Shown piece after piece: positions 55,412 to 64,000 of a stretch of 64,000 nt of DNA. The stretch lies in the NCBI RefSeq assembly GCF_030555055.1, contig NZ_JAMOAO010000001.1, positions 3,658,001 to 3,722,000 of the forward strand. Reading direction: 5' to 3'. Every line of letters begins with the position of its first letter. Position 1 is the stretch's first letter. This DNA comes from Nocardiopsis sp. YSL2. Its GTDB lineage: Bacteria > Actinomycetota > Actinomycetes > Streptosporangiales > Streptosporangiaceae. A model generated the notes under the pieces. That model was not told where the DNA came from. It was given only the letters and a program-made list of their open reading frames with translations, and made no database searches. The translations under genes were made by a program, and so were the position numbers.

Positions 55412-56425
55412 TCAGGTATCGCGCCGAACCAGCGTCGGCGTCCACGGGGACAGGTGGACCTCCGTGCGTTCCGTGACCGCCCTGACGATCTCCCCGGCGG
55501 TCGCCTCGATGCTCTGGGGTTCGAGGCGAACGCTGGTCAGCCGTGGCCGCAGCATCCGGCAGAGCATGACGTCGTCCGCTCCGACCAGCGCGGTCCGGTC
55601 GGGCACCCGGACCTCCGCGTCCTGCAGCGCGCCCAGGAGCAGCCCGCTGAACTCGTCGTTGTAGCCGAACACCGCCTCCGGCAACCCCTCGTCGAGCCAC
55701 GTACGAACGACCTCGGCGGCGCTCTCCGGTGACCAGTCCATGTCCTGGGACCGCACGGTCGCCCCGACCCCGGCACGGGCCGCGGCCTCCTGGAGGCCCT
55801 GGAGGCGCAGCGTGCCGATCCGCCGGAGCACGTTGCCGCGCGGCACGACGGCCGCGAGGTCGCGGTACCCGCGCCCGACCAGGTGTTCGCCGGCTCGGGC
55901 GCCGACGCCGACGTCGTCCATGTTGAGCGTGGACACGCCGGTGCCCTTGACGGCTTCGGCGGCCACGCCCGTCGCGATGACCTGGATGTCCGCCTTGTGC
56001 AGCAGCTCGATCCCGGCCGGCGTCAGCCGCTCGTGCTCCACGATGACGGCGCTGGGGCGCATCGCCGCCCACGTGCGCGCCGCCTTGACGCCCCGATGCC
56101 GCTCGCCCCCGTACTGGAGCAGCGTGTACCCCATGTCGCGCAGCCGCAGCGTGAGCCGGTGGTGGAACTCCGCGGCCAGGGGGCCGTGGACGACGTCCAT
56201 CTGGACGTAGAGCACCAGATCGCTGGACCCCTTCCGCAGTGACCGCGCGCTCGCGTGCGGCACGTACCCCAGCTCGTCGGCGATGGCCCGCACCCGGGTC
56301 CTGGTGCCCTCCGGGATGCGCGAGCCCGGGGCGTCGTTGAGCACGTACGAGACGGTCGCGGTGGACACTCCGGCGCGCTTGGCGATGTCGGTGATGGTCG
56401 CGGGTCGGGGGCGGATCGAAGTCAT
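55412..56425 (-). CDS. LacI-family regulator of the glycoside-use module
   Basis: 337 residues. HTH at about 9-32 (TITDIAKRAGVSTATVSYVLND) with the hinge helix (SARSLRKG), then a periplasmic-binding-protein-like sugar domain (LVLYVQMDVVHGPLAAEF; PEAVFGYNDEFSGLLLGAL; LVGADDVMLC). It lies between GH3 and MFS genes, both preceded by matching LacI-type sites, so it almost certainly represses both until a sugar binds. ATG 56425 is favoured by the position of the HTH. Confidence 0.9.
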   Translation of the reverse strand: MTSIRPRPATITDIAKRAGVSTATVSYVLNDAPGSRIPEGTRTRVRAIADELGYVPHASARSLRKGSSDLVLYVQMDVVHGPLAAEFHHRLTLRLRDMGYTLLQYGGERHRGVKAARTWAAMRPSAVIVEHERLTPAGIELLHKADIQVIATGVAAEAVKGTGVSTLNMDDVGVGARAGEHLVGRGYRDLAAVVPRGNVLRRIGTLRLQGLQEAAARAGVGATVRSQDMDWSPESAAEVVRTWLDEGLPEAVFGYNDEFSGLLLGALQDAEVRVPDRTALVGADDVMLCRMLRPRLTSVRLEPQSIEATAGEIVRAVTERTEVHLSPWTPTLVRRDT

Positions 56426-56502
56426 GCGGCTATCTTGCCCTGCCTGCCGGGGAGTCCGACGTCCGGGACCGACCCGGGTGTGAACTCCTGATGTCGAATG
56501 TA

Positions 56503-56541
56503 TTGACAAGGTTAAACGGTTAACTTAGCTTAATCGAATAA
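56503..56541 (+). promoter_or_regulatory. MFS promoter with two LacI-type operators
   Basis: TTGACA (56503-56508) and TAGCTT (56526-56531) are 17 bases apart. Operator GTTAAACGGTTAAC (56511-56524) fills the spacer and a second, CTTAATCGAATAAC (56529-56542 with CTTAA at its start), covers the -10 and start site. Binding would exclude polymerase. Confidence 0.75.
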
Positions 56542-56596
56542 CCAGCGCCTGAACAGGCGTTTCTAGATCTCGTGGGTTCACACCAGGGAGAACCAG

Positions 56597-57892
56597 ATGT
56601 CCGAAAACTCCTCCCCCCTCTCGGACGTGGAGCAGACGAAGACCCCGACCCCCTCGGGCCGGCGCGGTCTGCGGCGCCTCCTGCCGATGCTCGGCGCGGG
56701 CAACCTCGCCGTCTTCGCCTTCTACCTCGGCATCGGGGCCGTCCTCCTGCCCCTGCAGGTGCAGGCACTGACCCCCGGCGACGAGCAGGCCGCCGTCGCC
56801 AACCTGGGCCTGGTCGCCGGCGTCGCCGCCGTCTTCGGCACCCTCTTCAACCCGATCGGCGGCGCCCTGTCGGACCGCACGCGGTCCCGCTGGGGCCGCC
56901 GCAACCCGTGGATCGTCGGCGGCGCGGTGGCCGCCTTCTTCTTGGTGCTCATCCTGGGCTTCGCCGACTCGCTGCTCATGATCGGGGTCGGCTGGTGCCT
57001 GGCCCAGGGCGCCATGAACCTGCACCACGCGGCGCTGACCGCGGTCATCCCCGACCGCGTCCCCCACCAGAGGCGCGGCACCGCGGCCGCGGCCATGGGC
57101 ATCGCGGTCTCCGTCGCCGGAGTCGCGGGCACCGGCGTGGCCGCGCTCTTCACCGCCCGGCTGCCGCTGGGCTACATCGTGCTCGGCGGTGTCGTCGTGG
57201 CCGTGGCGGTCCTGCTGACCGCGCTCACCCACGACCCCCGCGGAGACGAGCTGTCCGAACGCGCGCCCGGCACCCGCACCAACGCGGTCGCCGCCCTCGG
57301 CCGGTTCCTCTCCGCGCTCGCCCACCGGGACTTCGCCCTGGTCTTCGCCGGCCGGGCGCTGCTCTTCCTCGGCTACTTCCTCATCTTCGGCTTCCAGCTC
57401 TACATCCTCGACTACTTCATCGAGCTGCCCGCCGGGCTGGAGCCGGCCGCGGCCGTCACCGTGCTCACCCTGGTCAGCGCGGTGGGCACGGTCGTGGTGA
57501 CCGCGGTCGGCGGTCCGCTCTCGGACCGCCTGGACCGGCGCAGGCTGTTCGCGCTGGTCTCCGGCGTGGTCTCGGCCCTGGCGATGCTCATCCCGTACCT
57601 GTCCCCGACCTGGACGGGGATGCTGGTGTTCGCCGCCGTCAACGGCAGTGCGTTCGGCTGCTTCATGGCCGTGGACACGGCCCTGGCCACTCTCGTCCTG
57701 CCCAGCGAGGACGACTCCGCGCGGGACATGGGCGTGCTCAACATCGCCGCCGCCGGGCCGCAGATCATCGCCCCGTTCATCGCCTCGGCGATCATCCTCC
57801 ACCTCGGCGGCTACGGATCCCTCTTCCTCGTGGGGTCGGCGGTGGGCCTCCTGGGCGCGCTCGCCATCGTCTTCGTCCGCGGTGTCCGCTGA
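56597..57892 (+). CDS. MFS transporter, sugar-type
   Basis: 431 residues with twelve predicted helices, a polar N-terminal 25 residues and MFS loop motifs GGALSDRTRSRWGRRNPW (2-3 loop) and GGPLSDRLDRRR (8-9 loop), the style of GPH or SLC45-like glycoside permeases. It likely imports the oligosaccharide cut by the GH3 enzyme. ATG 56597 has GGGAG upstream and lies 66 bases after the -10. The hydrolase follows 106 bases later. Confidence 0.88.
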   Translation: MSENSSPLSDVEQTKTPTPSGRRGLRRLLPMLGAGNLAVFAFYLGIGAVLLPLQVQALTPGDEQAAVANLGLVAGVAAVFGTLFNPIGGALSDRTRSRWGRRNPWIVGGAVAAFFLVLILGFADSLLMIGVGWCLAQGAMNLHHAALTAVIPDRVPHQRRGTAAAAMGIAVSVAGVAGTGVAALFTARLPLGYIVLGGVVVAVAVLLTALTHDPRGDELSERAPGTRTNAVAALGRFLSALAHRDFALVFAGRALLFLGYFLIFGFQLYILDYFIELPAGLEPAAAVTVLTLVSAVGTVVVTAVGGPLSDRLDRRRLFALVSGVVSALAMLIPYLSPTWTGMLVFAAVNGSAFGCFMAVDTALATLVLPSEDDSARDMGVLNIAAAGPQIIAPFIASAIILHLGGYGSLFLVGSAVGLLGALAIVFVRGVR

Positions 57893-57998
57893 CCGCCCGC
57901 CCGTAGGCCGCCCGCCTTCGGCGGCCCGCACGCCGACCACTCGTCCGCAGCCCGTCCGCCGGTTCGTCCGTCGGCCGGCCGCCCGACAGGAGCCTTCC

Positions 57999-58694
57999 AT
58001 GCGACTCAACACCTACGAGGCCGGAACCGGCCCCCGCACCGCACTGCTCGTCCACGGCGCCATGTCCGACCACGGGACCTGGCACGCCGTCGAGGCCGAC
58101 CTCGTCGACCGTGGCTACCGCGTGATCGGCGTGGACATGCGCGGCCACGGCCGCAGCCCGCGCGGCGAGTACACGGTCGAGGCGCTCGGACAGGACCTGG
58201 TGGACACGCTGCCCACCGGCGCCGACGTCGCGATCGGCCACTCCATGGGCGGTCTCGCGTTGTCGCTGGCCGTCGAACACCTCCGTCCCGCCCGCGCCGT
58301 GTACTCCGATCCCGCCTTCCGGTTCGACGCGGTCACGACGGCCGCCACCGACGCCATGCGGTCGATGGTCGAGCGGGCCACCGCCGAGAGCGTCCGCGCC
58401 ATGAACCCGCGGTGGAGCGACCCCGACGTCGCGGCCGAGCTGGCCGGGTTCGCCGCCTTCGACCCCGCGTTCTTCGACGTCGTCGCCGAGGCCTCGGCCG
58501 CGGACCGGCTTCCCGCCGAAGCGGTGGTGCCCTCTCTGGTCCAGCTGGCCGACCCGAGCTTCACCATCGACGCCGACGGCGCCCGCCTACTGGCCGAGCG
58601 CGGCTTCACGGTGCGCGTGGTGAGGGGTGCGGGGCACTGCGTCCACCGCGACGACCTGCCGGGCTTCCTCGCCTCGCTCGACGGCTGGATCTGA
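57999..58694 (+). CDS. Alpha/beta hydrolase
   Basis: 231 residues: oxyanion region LLVHGAMSDHGTW, GVDMRGHGRS, nucleophile elbow GHSMGG (S82) and a C-terminal His in GAGHCVHRDD. A general esterase or lactonase fold; it might remove acyl groups from imported glycosides, which is inference from its place after the MFS gene. ACAGGAG lies 7 bases before the ATG. Confidence 0.85.
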   Translation: MRLNTYEAGTGPRTALLVHGAMSDHGTWHAVEADLVDRGYRVIGVDMRGHGRSPRGEYTVEALGQDLVDTLPTGADVAIGHSMGGLALSLAVEHLRPARAVYSDPAFRFDAVTTAATDAMRSMVERATAESVRAMNPRWSDPDVAAELAGFAAFDPAFFDVVAEASAADRLPAEAVVPSLVQLADPSFTIDADGARLLAERGFTVRVVRGAGHCVHRDDLPGFLASLDGWI

Positions 58695-58723
58695 GGCCGA
58701 CCATCCCCCAGAAAGGTCCCACC

Positions 58724-59845
58724 ATGTCCCTCCGGACGTCCCTACGGAACCCGTCCGACCCGTCCGCACCCTCCGCACCGATCTCCTCCACCGCACTGGC
58801 GGCCTCGGCCGCCCTGACGGCCCTGACCCTGCTCACCGCCTGTGCCACCGATCCCGCCCCCGCCCCCGGCCAGGACACGGGGGCCGGGGAGGACTTCCCG
58901 GCCGCGTCCCTCGACGGACTGCGCGTACTCCTGACCAACGATGACTCCGTGCTCGCCGCCGAGGAGGACGGCTCGGACGGCCGGGGGCTGTACGAACTGC
59001 GCTCGGCACTGTGCGCTGCCGGTGCCGACGCCGTGGTCTTCGCGCCCTGGGGCTACCAGTCGAGTATGAGCAGCGCGATCTCGTTCAGCGGCTCGTTCGG
59101 CCTGGGCACGCACCCGGGGCTCCCCGAGGAGCACGCCGGGGACTGCGCCGACGCCCCGAGCGGCGGTGCGGTCCACGGGGTCTGCGTCGCCGACGGCCCC
59201 TGCGAGGAGGACTCGCCCAGCGCCACACCGGTCGACTCCGTCGCCTTCGCCCTCCACCACGGGCTCTCCGAGCTGGTCGACTGGGACGGGCCGCCCGACG
59301 TGGTCGTCTCGGGCGTCAACTCCGGTCCGAACGTGGCGTCCCAGATCGCCAACTCCGGCACCGCCGGGGCCGCGTTCGCGGCCCAGGCCGCGGGCGTTCC
59401 CGCGATCGCGGTGAGCGCGCATCTGGACGAGGACTTCACCGTGGCGCCGACGACCTACACCGCGGCCGCGGAGTTCAGCACCGATCTGGTCGCCCGGCTG
59501 GTCGGGTCGGACATGCTGACCAGTACGTACATGATCAACGTCAACCACCCGCACACACCGGACGGCGCACCGAGCCCGGGCGTCCGGTGGACGCGGGCGG
59601 GGACCGGCACGGTGCTGATCCCCGAGTTCACCGGCGAGGACGCCTACGAGCTCGGGGCGAGGGTGTGCGAGCCGGACACACCGGGATGCGTACCCGAGAC
59701 CAGCGAGAACGCCGACAGTACGGCGCTCCTGGCGGAGGGCGCGGTCTCGGTGAGCGCACTGACCTCCGACCGCACCTACGCCTCCGGTGAGGACCCCGCC
59801 GAGGTGGAGCGGCTGGCGGAGCTGGTGGCCGCACTCGGCGACTGA
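58724..59845 (+). CDS. SurE-like phosphatase/nucleotidase as a predicted lipoprotein
   Basis: 373 residues. A signal with lipobox LTAC (C40) and an Asp/Pro/Gly linker precede a SurE domain with the metal-binding LLTNDDS (69-75) and SGVNSGPNVA. SurE enzymes are usually cytosolic nucleotidases of about 250 residues; here the domain carries an insertion with cysteine pairs (HAGDCADAP; GVCVADGPCEED) that suit an oxidising, outside location. A role in scavenging phosphate from nucleotides is likely but not shown. AAAGG lies upstream of the ATG. Confidence 0.82.
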   Translation: MSLRTSLRNPSDPSAPSAPISSTALAASAALTALTLLTACATDPAPAPGQDTGAGEDFPAASLDGLRVLLTNDDSVLAAEEDGSDGRGLYELRSALCAAGADAVVFAPWGYQSSMSSAISFSGSFGLGTHPGLPEEHAGDCADAPSGGAVHGVCVADGPCEEDSPSATPVDSVAFALHHGLSELVDWDGPPDVVVSGVNSGPNVASQIANSGTAGAAFAAQAAGVPAIAVSAHLDEDFTVAPTTYTAAAEFSTDLVARLVGSDMLTSTYMINVNHPHTPDGAPSPGVRWTRAGTGTVLIPEFTGEDAYELGARVCEPDTPGCVPETSENADSTALLAEGAVSVSALTSDRTYASGEDPAEVERLAELVAALGD

Positions 59846-59871
59846 GCCGGTTCCGGGCCGTCCCCGGCCGG

Positions 59872-59900
59872 CGCCGGGCCCGTCGTCCCCGGGCCCGGCG
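59872..59900. terminator. Bidirectional terminator hairpin
   Basis: Perfect 11-bp arms (59872-59882, 59890-59900) around a 7-base loop, between the convergent SurE-like and FkbM genes. Confidence 0.65.
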
Positions 59901-59930
59901 TCCGGGAGCGGCTCCCCGTCCGCTGCTGCG

Positions 59931-60902
59931 TCACGACAGGGCGGACACGGGAGAGCAGCGGTCGAGGGCCGCCCGCCACGCGTCGACGGAGGACCAGAAC
60001 CGCTCCGTGGCCGGCTCGGGGGCGAACATCCACATCCGCTCCCAGGCCGGTGACGCCCGACCGGAGATCTCCGACACCGGAGCGTAGGGCCGCGGGCCGC
60101 GCACCGGGTACCAGGCGTAGTCCAGGGGCTCGAGCAGGGCCATCAACCGCTCCTCCACCCCCCGGTCGGGGCGCACCTTCACCAGCATCCAGGGACGGTA
60201 CCGGCGCAGCACCTCCAAGCCACCGGCCACCACGTCGGGCTCGGTCCCGGCCGTGTCGATCGTCAGGACCGCCGGGAGCGCCGAGACGCGCTCGCGCCAC
60301 CGCGACAGCGTGGCGACGTCCACCGCGACGTGGGTGAGGTCGGTCCGTGTGGAGTGCACCAGCCGGTTGCACATGTCGTTGTGCGCGGCCCGTCGCAGGT
60401 GGGCGGTGCCGTTGTGGTTGCTCAGCGCCAGTTCGACCACCGTGAACCCCAGTTCGGCGGTGGTGGAGACCACCCGGGCGGCCGAGGCGATCTCCGGTGT
60501 CGGCTCGAAGGCGAAGACGGGGCGGCGCGAGCGCGCGGCGGCCAGGGCCGCGTACACCCCGATGCCCGAGCCGATGTCCAGGACCGCACCCGGCGGCGTG
60601 TGGTCGAGCATGGCCAGGAAGCAGGCGAGGCTGTCGGGTTCGTGCCGCGCGAGCCCGGACTCGGCCAGGCGCCGGGGCACGGTGAGGTCGCCGGACAGTT
60701 CCAGGGTGAGGCTGTCGGGGCCGCAGCGGTGTGCGTCCGTGTCCAGTCGGGGCAGCGCGACGGTGAACCGCCGGCTCCGCGGCGGGATCCGGGCCGGGTC
60801 AAGGCCGCCCAGGCGTCTGGGCAGGTGGACCCGGATGCGCCGCGTCATGAACCGGACGAGCGGGTAGCGCCGTACGAGTGCGCGCAGTTGGTCGGTGACC
60901 AC
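59931..60902 (-). CDS. FkbM-family methyltransferase
   Basis: 323 residues. A basic N-terminal 60 residues precedes a SAM-binding Rossmann fold: VLDIGSGIGVYAALAA, the acidic ribose ligand in FAFEPTPE, and the FkbM-type IDTAGTEPDVVAGGLEVL (usually IDVEGxE). It would O-methylate a sugar or a polyketide/glycolipid. No natural-product cluster is present, so a surface glycan is the simpler guess. GTG 60902 has GGGGAAGG upstream. Confidence 0.82.
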   Translation of the reverse strand: MVTDQLRALVRRYPLVRFMTRRIRVHLPRRLGGLDPARIPPRSRRFTVALPRLDTDAHRCGPDSLTLELSGDLTVPRRLAESGLARHEPDSLACFLAMLDHTPPGAVLDIGSGIGVYAALAAARSRRPVFAFEPTPEIASAARVVSTTAELGFTVVELALSNHNGTAHLRRAAHNDMCNRLVHSTRTDLTHVAVDVATLSRWRERVSALPAVLTIDTAGTEPDVVAGGLEVLRRYRPWMLVKVRPDRGVEERLMALLEPLDYAWYPVRGPRPYAPVSEISGRASPAWERMWMFAPEPATERFWSSVDAWRAALDRCSPVSALS

Positions 60903-61265
60903 AGTTGCCTTCCCCCCAAGGAACCAGAGCCGCCCGCACGATCCGAGGGCGGCGGACTCCCCCTGGGCCGCCGGGATACCGGACGCCGTGGCGTTCCGAT
61001 CCCCATGGTTCGGTCCTCGCGCGACGTGGTCGGCCGTCCGCCGACGCCACGCCCCTCCCGTGTCGGCGGCCGTGCGTCCGCCGGGCGTGCCAGGGGAGCG
61101 CGCGCTACGCCGGAAGGGCGCCGCGCGGCCTCGGCCCCAGGCCTCCGGCGGTGTCGTCCAAACCTACTCTGCGTAGTGTCGTCGGCGCAGTGCGTTTCGA
61201 CGATTGGCCCGCTCTCGGGCCTGCACGGACCGGCCGACCCGTTGGTCCGCATAGACTCTGACCTT
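60903..61265. other. Divergent region between FkbM and ychF
   Basis: 363 bases, GC-rich, no supported gene. It contains the ychF -10 box at its right end. I see no other structure in it. Confidence 0.4.
61252..61257 (+). promoter_or_regulatory. -10 box for leaderless ychF transcript
   Basis: TAGACT eight bases before the GTG at 61266, with no ribosome binding site in between. Confidence 0.45.
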
Positions 61266-62351
<1,086 letters not shown>

Positions 62352-62429
62352 CCGCCCGCTCGGTCCTGCCGGCCGGTCCCGTCGCTGCGATGGCGCGCCG
62401 GCCGCGCCCTCGGGTCCGGTGCCCGGATC

Positions 62430-62867
62430 TCAGCCGAGCTCCTGGGCGAGTCCGATGAGAATGCCTTCGGGCCCGCGCACGTAGCAGAGCCGGTACGCCT
62501 CCCCGAGCTGGACCACGTCGTCGCCGACGAGTTCCGAGCCGTGCCTGCCCAGCCGGTCGAGGGTCGCGTCGAGGTCGTCGACCGCGAACATGACGCGCAG
62601 GTAGCCCAGCGCGTTCACCGGGGCGTTCCGGTGATCGGCGACGACGGACGGCTCGATGAAGCGTGAGAGCTCCAGTCGGCCGTGGCCGTCCGGTGTGCGC
62701 ATCATCGCGATCTCGACGCGCTGGTCCCCCAGGCCGGTGACGCGTCCGGCCCACTCGCCCTCCACGACGGTCTGCCCTTCGAGTTCGAGCCCGAACTCGC
62801 GGAAGAACTCGATCGCCCCGGTGAGGTCCTCGACGACGATGCCGACGTTGTCCATCTTCACGGTCAT
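62430..62867 (-). CDS. VOC-superfamily (glyoxalase-like) protein
   Basis: 145 residues forming two beta-alpha-beta3 modules: MDNVGIVVEDLTGAIEFFREFGLELEG and LRVMFAVDDLDATLDRLGRHG, ending YVRGPEGILIGLAQEL with the terminal acidic ligand region. VOC proteins bind a metal and act on glyoxals, epoxides or antibiotics; this one cannot be assigned. It is downstream of the DsbA-like gene on the same strand but beyond a hairpin. Confidence 0.85.
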   Translation of the reverse strand: MTVKMDNVGIVVEDLTGAIEFFREFGLELEGQTVVEGEWAGRVTGLGDQRVEIAMMRTPDGHGRLELSRFIEPSVVADHRNAPVNALGYLRVMFAVDDLDATLDRLGRHGSELVGDDVVQLGEAYRLCYVRGPEGILIGLAQELG

Positions 62868-62925
62868 GGCGTGAGCCTACGCGGGTCGGCGCCCTTCACC
62901 CCGAACAGGCGCGCGCGGTGGGCGC

Positions 62926-62963
62926 GGCGCGCCCGGCCGGTGCGTCGTCCGGCCGGGCGCGCC
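62926..62963 (-). terminator. Terminator hairpin after the DsbA-like gene
   Basis: Perfect 15-bp arms (62926-62940, 62949-62963) around an 8-base loop, six bases after the minus-strand stop. Confidence 0.7.
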
Positions 62964-62969
62964 CCGCGG

Positions 62970-63689
62970 TCAGCCGTCGCCCGGCAGCGGGCACCCGTCG
63001 GGACCGCAGGCCTCGCCGTCCTGCGCCGCGCCGACCGTGGTCAGCGGAGCGTGGTTCGCCCACGCCTGCTCCAGGGCCTGGCCGAAGGCCTCCACCGGCT
63101 GGGCGCCGGAGACCCCGTAGGCGCGGTCCAGGACGAAGAAGGGCACGCCCGTGGCTCCGAGCCGGGCGCCCTCCCGCTCGTCGGCGCGCACGTCGGCGGC
63201 GTAGCGCTCGGGGTCCTCCAGCACCGCGCGGGCGGCGTCCGCGTCGAGTCCGGCCTCGGCGGCCAGGTCGACGAGTCGCTCGACGCCGTCGAAGGCGGAG
63301 CGCTCCTCGGCGAAGTTGGCCCGGTAGAGCAGGTCGATCAGCTCGTGCTGGCGGCCGTGCTCACGGGCGAAGTGCAGGAGGCGGTGCATGTCGAAGCTGT
63401 TGCCGACGTCGCGGCCGGCGGTCCGGTACTCCAGGCCCTCGGCGGCGGCGTTGGCGGCGATGCGCTCCTCGGCCCGCAGGGCCTGGGCCTCGGAGACGCC
63501 GTACTTCTTCGCGAGCAGCGGGAGCACGGGTTCCGTCACTCCTTGAGGGCGGGAGGGGTCCAGCTCGTAGGAGCGGTGCACGACCTCGACCCCGTCGCGG
63601 TGCTCGAATCCGGCGAGGGCCTTGTCGAAGCGGGCCTTCCCGACGTAGCACCAGGGGCAGTTGATGTCGGTCCAGATCTCGACGCGCAT
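62970..63689 (-). CDS. DsbA-family oxidoreductase (FrnE-like)
   Basis: 239 residues with a thioredoxin fold broken by a helical insertion: active site CPWC (C11, C14) in DINCPWCYVGKARF and the cis-Pro loop GATGVPFFVLDRAYGVSGAQP. No signal peptide, so it works in the cytosol, as FrnE proteins do. Two extra cysteines close the protein (ACGPDGCPLP). ATG 63689 has AAGGA 10 bases upstream. Confidence 0.9.
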   Translation of the reverse strand: MRVEIWTDINCPWCYVGKARFDKALAGFEHRDGVEVVHRSYELDPSRPQGVTEPVLPLLAKKYGVSEAQALRAEERIAANAAAEGLEYRTAGRDVGNSFDMHRLLHFAREHGRQHELIDLLYRANFAEERSAFDGVERLVDLAAEAGLDADAARAVLEDPERYAADVRADEREGARLGATGVPFFVLDRAYGVSGAQPVEAFGQALEQAWANHAPLTTVGAAQDGEACGPDGCPLPGDG

Positions 63690-63920
63690 GGGGCGGCTTC
63701 CTTGTTGCTGTGCTCGGGCGGGGCGTGCGGCTCCCACCGTGGAGGTTCTCTCCGCTCAGCTCCTCAACGCCGACCCGTTTTCGGGCATTCCGGTTCACGC
63801 GACACTTGTCGCTCGTCTGGGGAGTGACCCTCGTCTCGCCGCCCGGGGCCGCCGTGGCCGGAGTCGGGCGGCCGTTCGGGGGTGTTCGGCTGGCACCAAG
63901 GGGACATCTTGCTCTCCGCC

Positions 63921-63936
63921 AAGTGACTAATCACTT
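63921..63936 (+). promoter_or_regulatory. 16-bp palindrome near the right edge (possible operator)
   Basis: AAGTGACTAATCACTT has perfect 6-bp arms and a 4-base centre; AT-rich against its surroundings. It lies 42 bases before a possible gene start, so it may control the gene that begins at the window end. Confidence 0.45.
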
Positions 63937-63977
63937 TCTGGTCCAGCCGAAATGGGGTTCTCTAGGGGAGTTGAGTG

Positions 63978-64000
63978 GTGAGTTCGTTGCCTTATTGCCG
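63978..64000 (+). CDS. Possible start of a gene cut by the window edge
   Basis: GTG at 63978 (or 63975) follows GGGGAG by seven bases and opens a frame VSSLPYC to the edge. Only seven codons are visible, so the call rests on the ribosome binding site and the upstream palindrome. The rest of 63690-63977 shows no gene. Confidence 0.3.

Noticed and set aside
59931..60902. Part of a natural-product gene cluster (FkbM methyltransferase)
   Set aside because: No PKS, NRPS, terpene or tailoring genes accompany it; FkbM enzymes also modify surface glycans.

Overview
The window reads as a chromosomal segment of a high-GC Gram-positive actinomycete. The evidence is about 70% GC or more with strong G/C at third codon positions, frequent GTG/TTG starts, several apparently leaderless genes, a mycothiol-conjugate amidase, DUF4307/DUF4245/DUF6542-type actinobacterial proteins, Rpf-type muralytic proteins and PknB-like kinases. 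The overall look suggests a Nocardiopsis-like member of the Streptosporangiales. That genus call is inference from style; no marker gene such as 16S is present.

Backbone. Scattered through the window is the conserved actinobacterial gene order known from the M. tuberculosis Rv1075c-Rv1112 region: SGNH esterase, cbs, metB, Pra-like RDD protein, greA, DUF4307, mca, small membrane protein, DUF255 thioredoxin-like protein, Z-prenyl diphosphate synthase, PIN-PhoH, fumC, glpX, DUF4245, ispH, the ispH-adjacent acidic protein, xseA, xseB, ychF. These serve transsulfuration, thiol detoxification, isoprenoid/cell-wall lipid synthesis, central carbon metabolism and DNA repair.

Accessory blocks between them. 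(1) 5.5-12.9 kb: tandem UTRA-type GntR regulators, a MoxR AAA ATPase/VWA pair separated by a 91-bp tandem repeat, a FIST sensor protein and a secreted SH3-like protein. (2) 20.1-22.4 kb: a membrane Ser/Thr kinase divergent from an ECF-like sigma factor. (3) 25.5-36 kb: a frameshifted IS110-family element with a structured 5' non-coding segment, a 1408-residue polytopic protein built of three related membrane modules, three tandem and visibly recombined muralytic genes, and a second kinase. (4) 37.7-41.5 kb: a DUF1707 protein, a pair of RNHCP zinc-ribbon proteins and a two-gene ABC exporter. (5) 52.7-60.9 kb: a carbohydrate-use module (GH3 glycosidase, LacI regulator, MFS transporter, alpha/beta hydrolase) with three matching LacI-type operators, then a lipoprotein SurE and an FkbM methyltransferase.

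Most convergent or gene-end junctions carry perfect 10-18 bp GC-rich hairpins that probably terminate transcription. No tRNA, rRNA or CRISPR array was seen. The most unusual signals are the 91-bp repeat and its relative inserted in frame in the DUF255 gene, the mosaic muralytic genes, the three-module membrane protein, the possible IS110 bridge RNA, and several palindromic operators.
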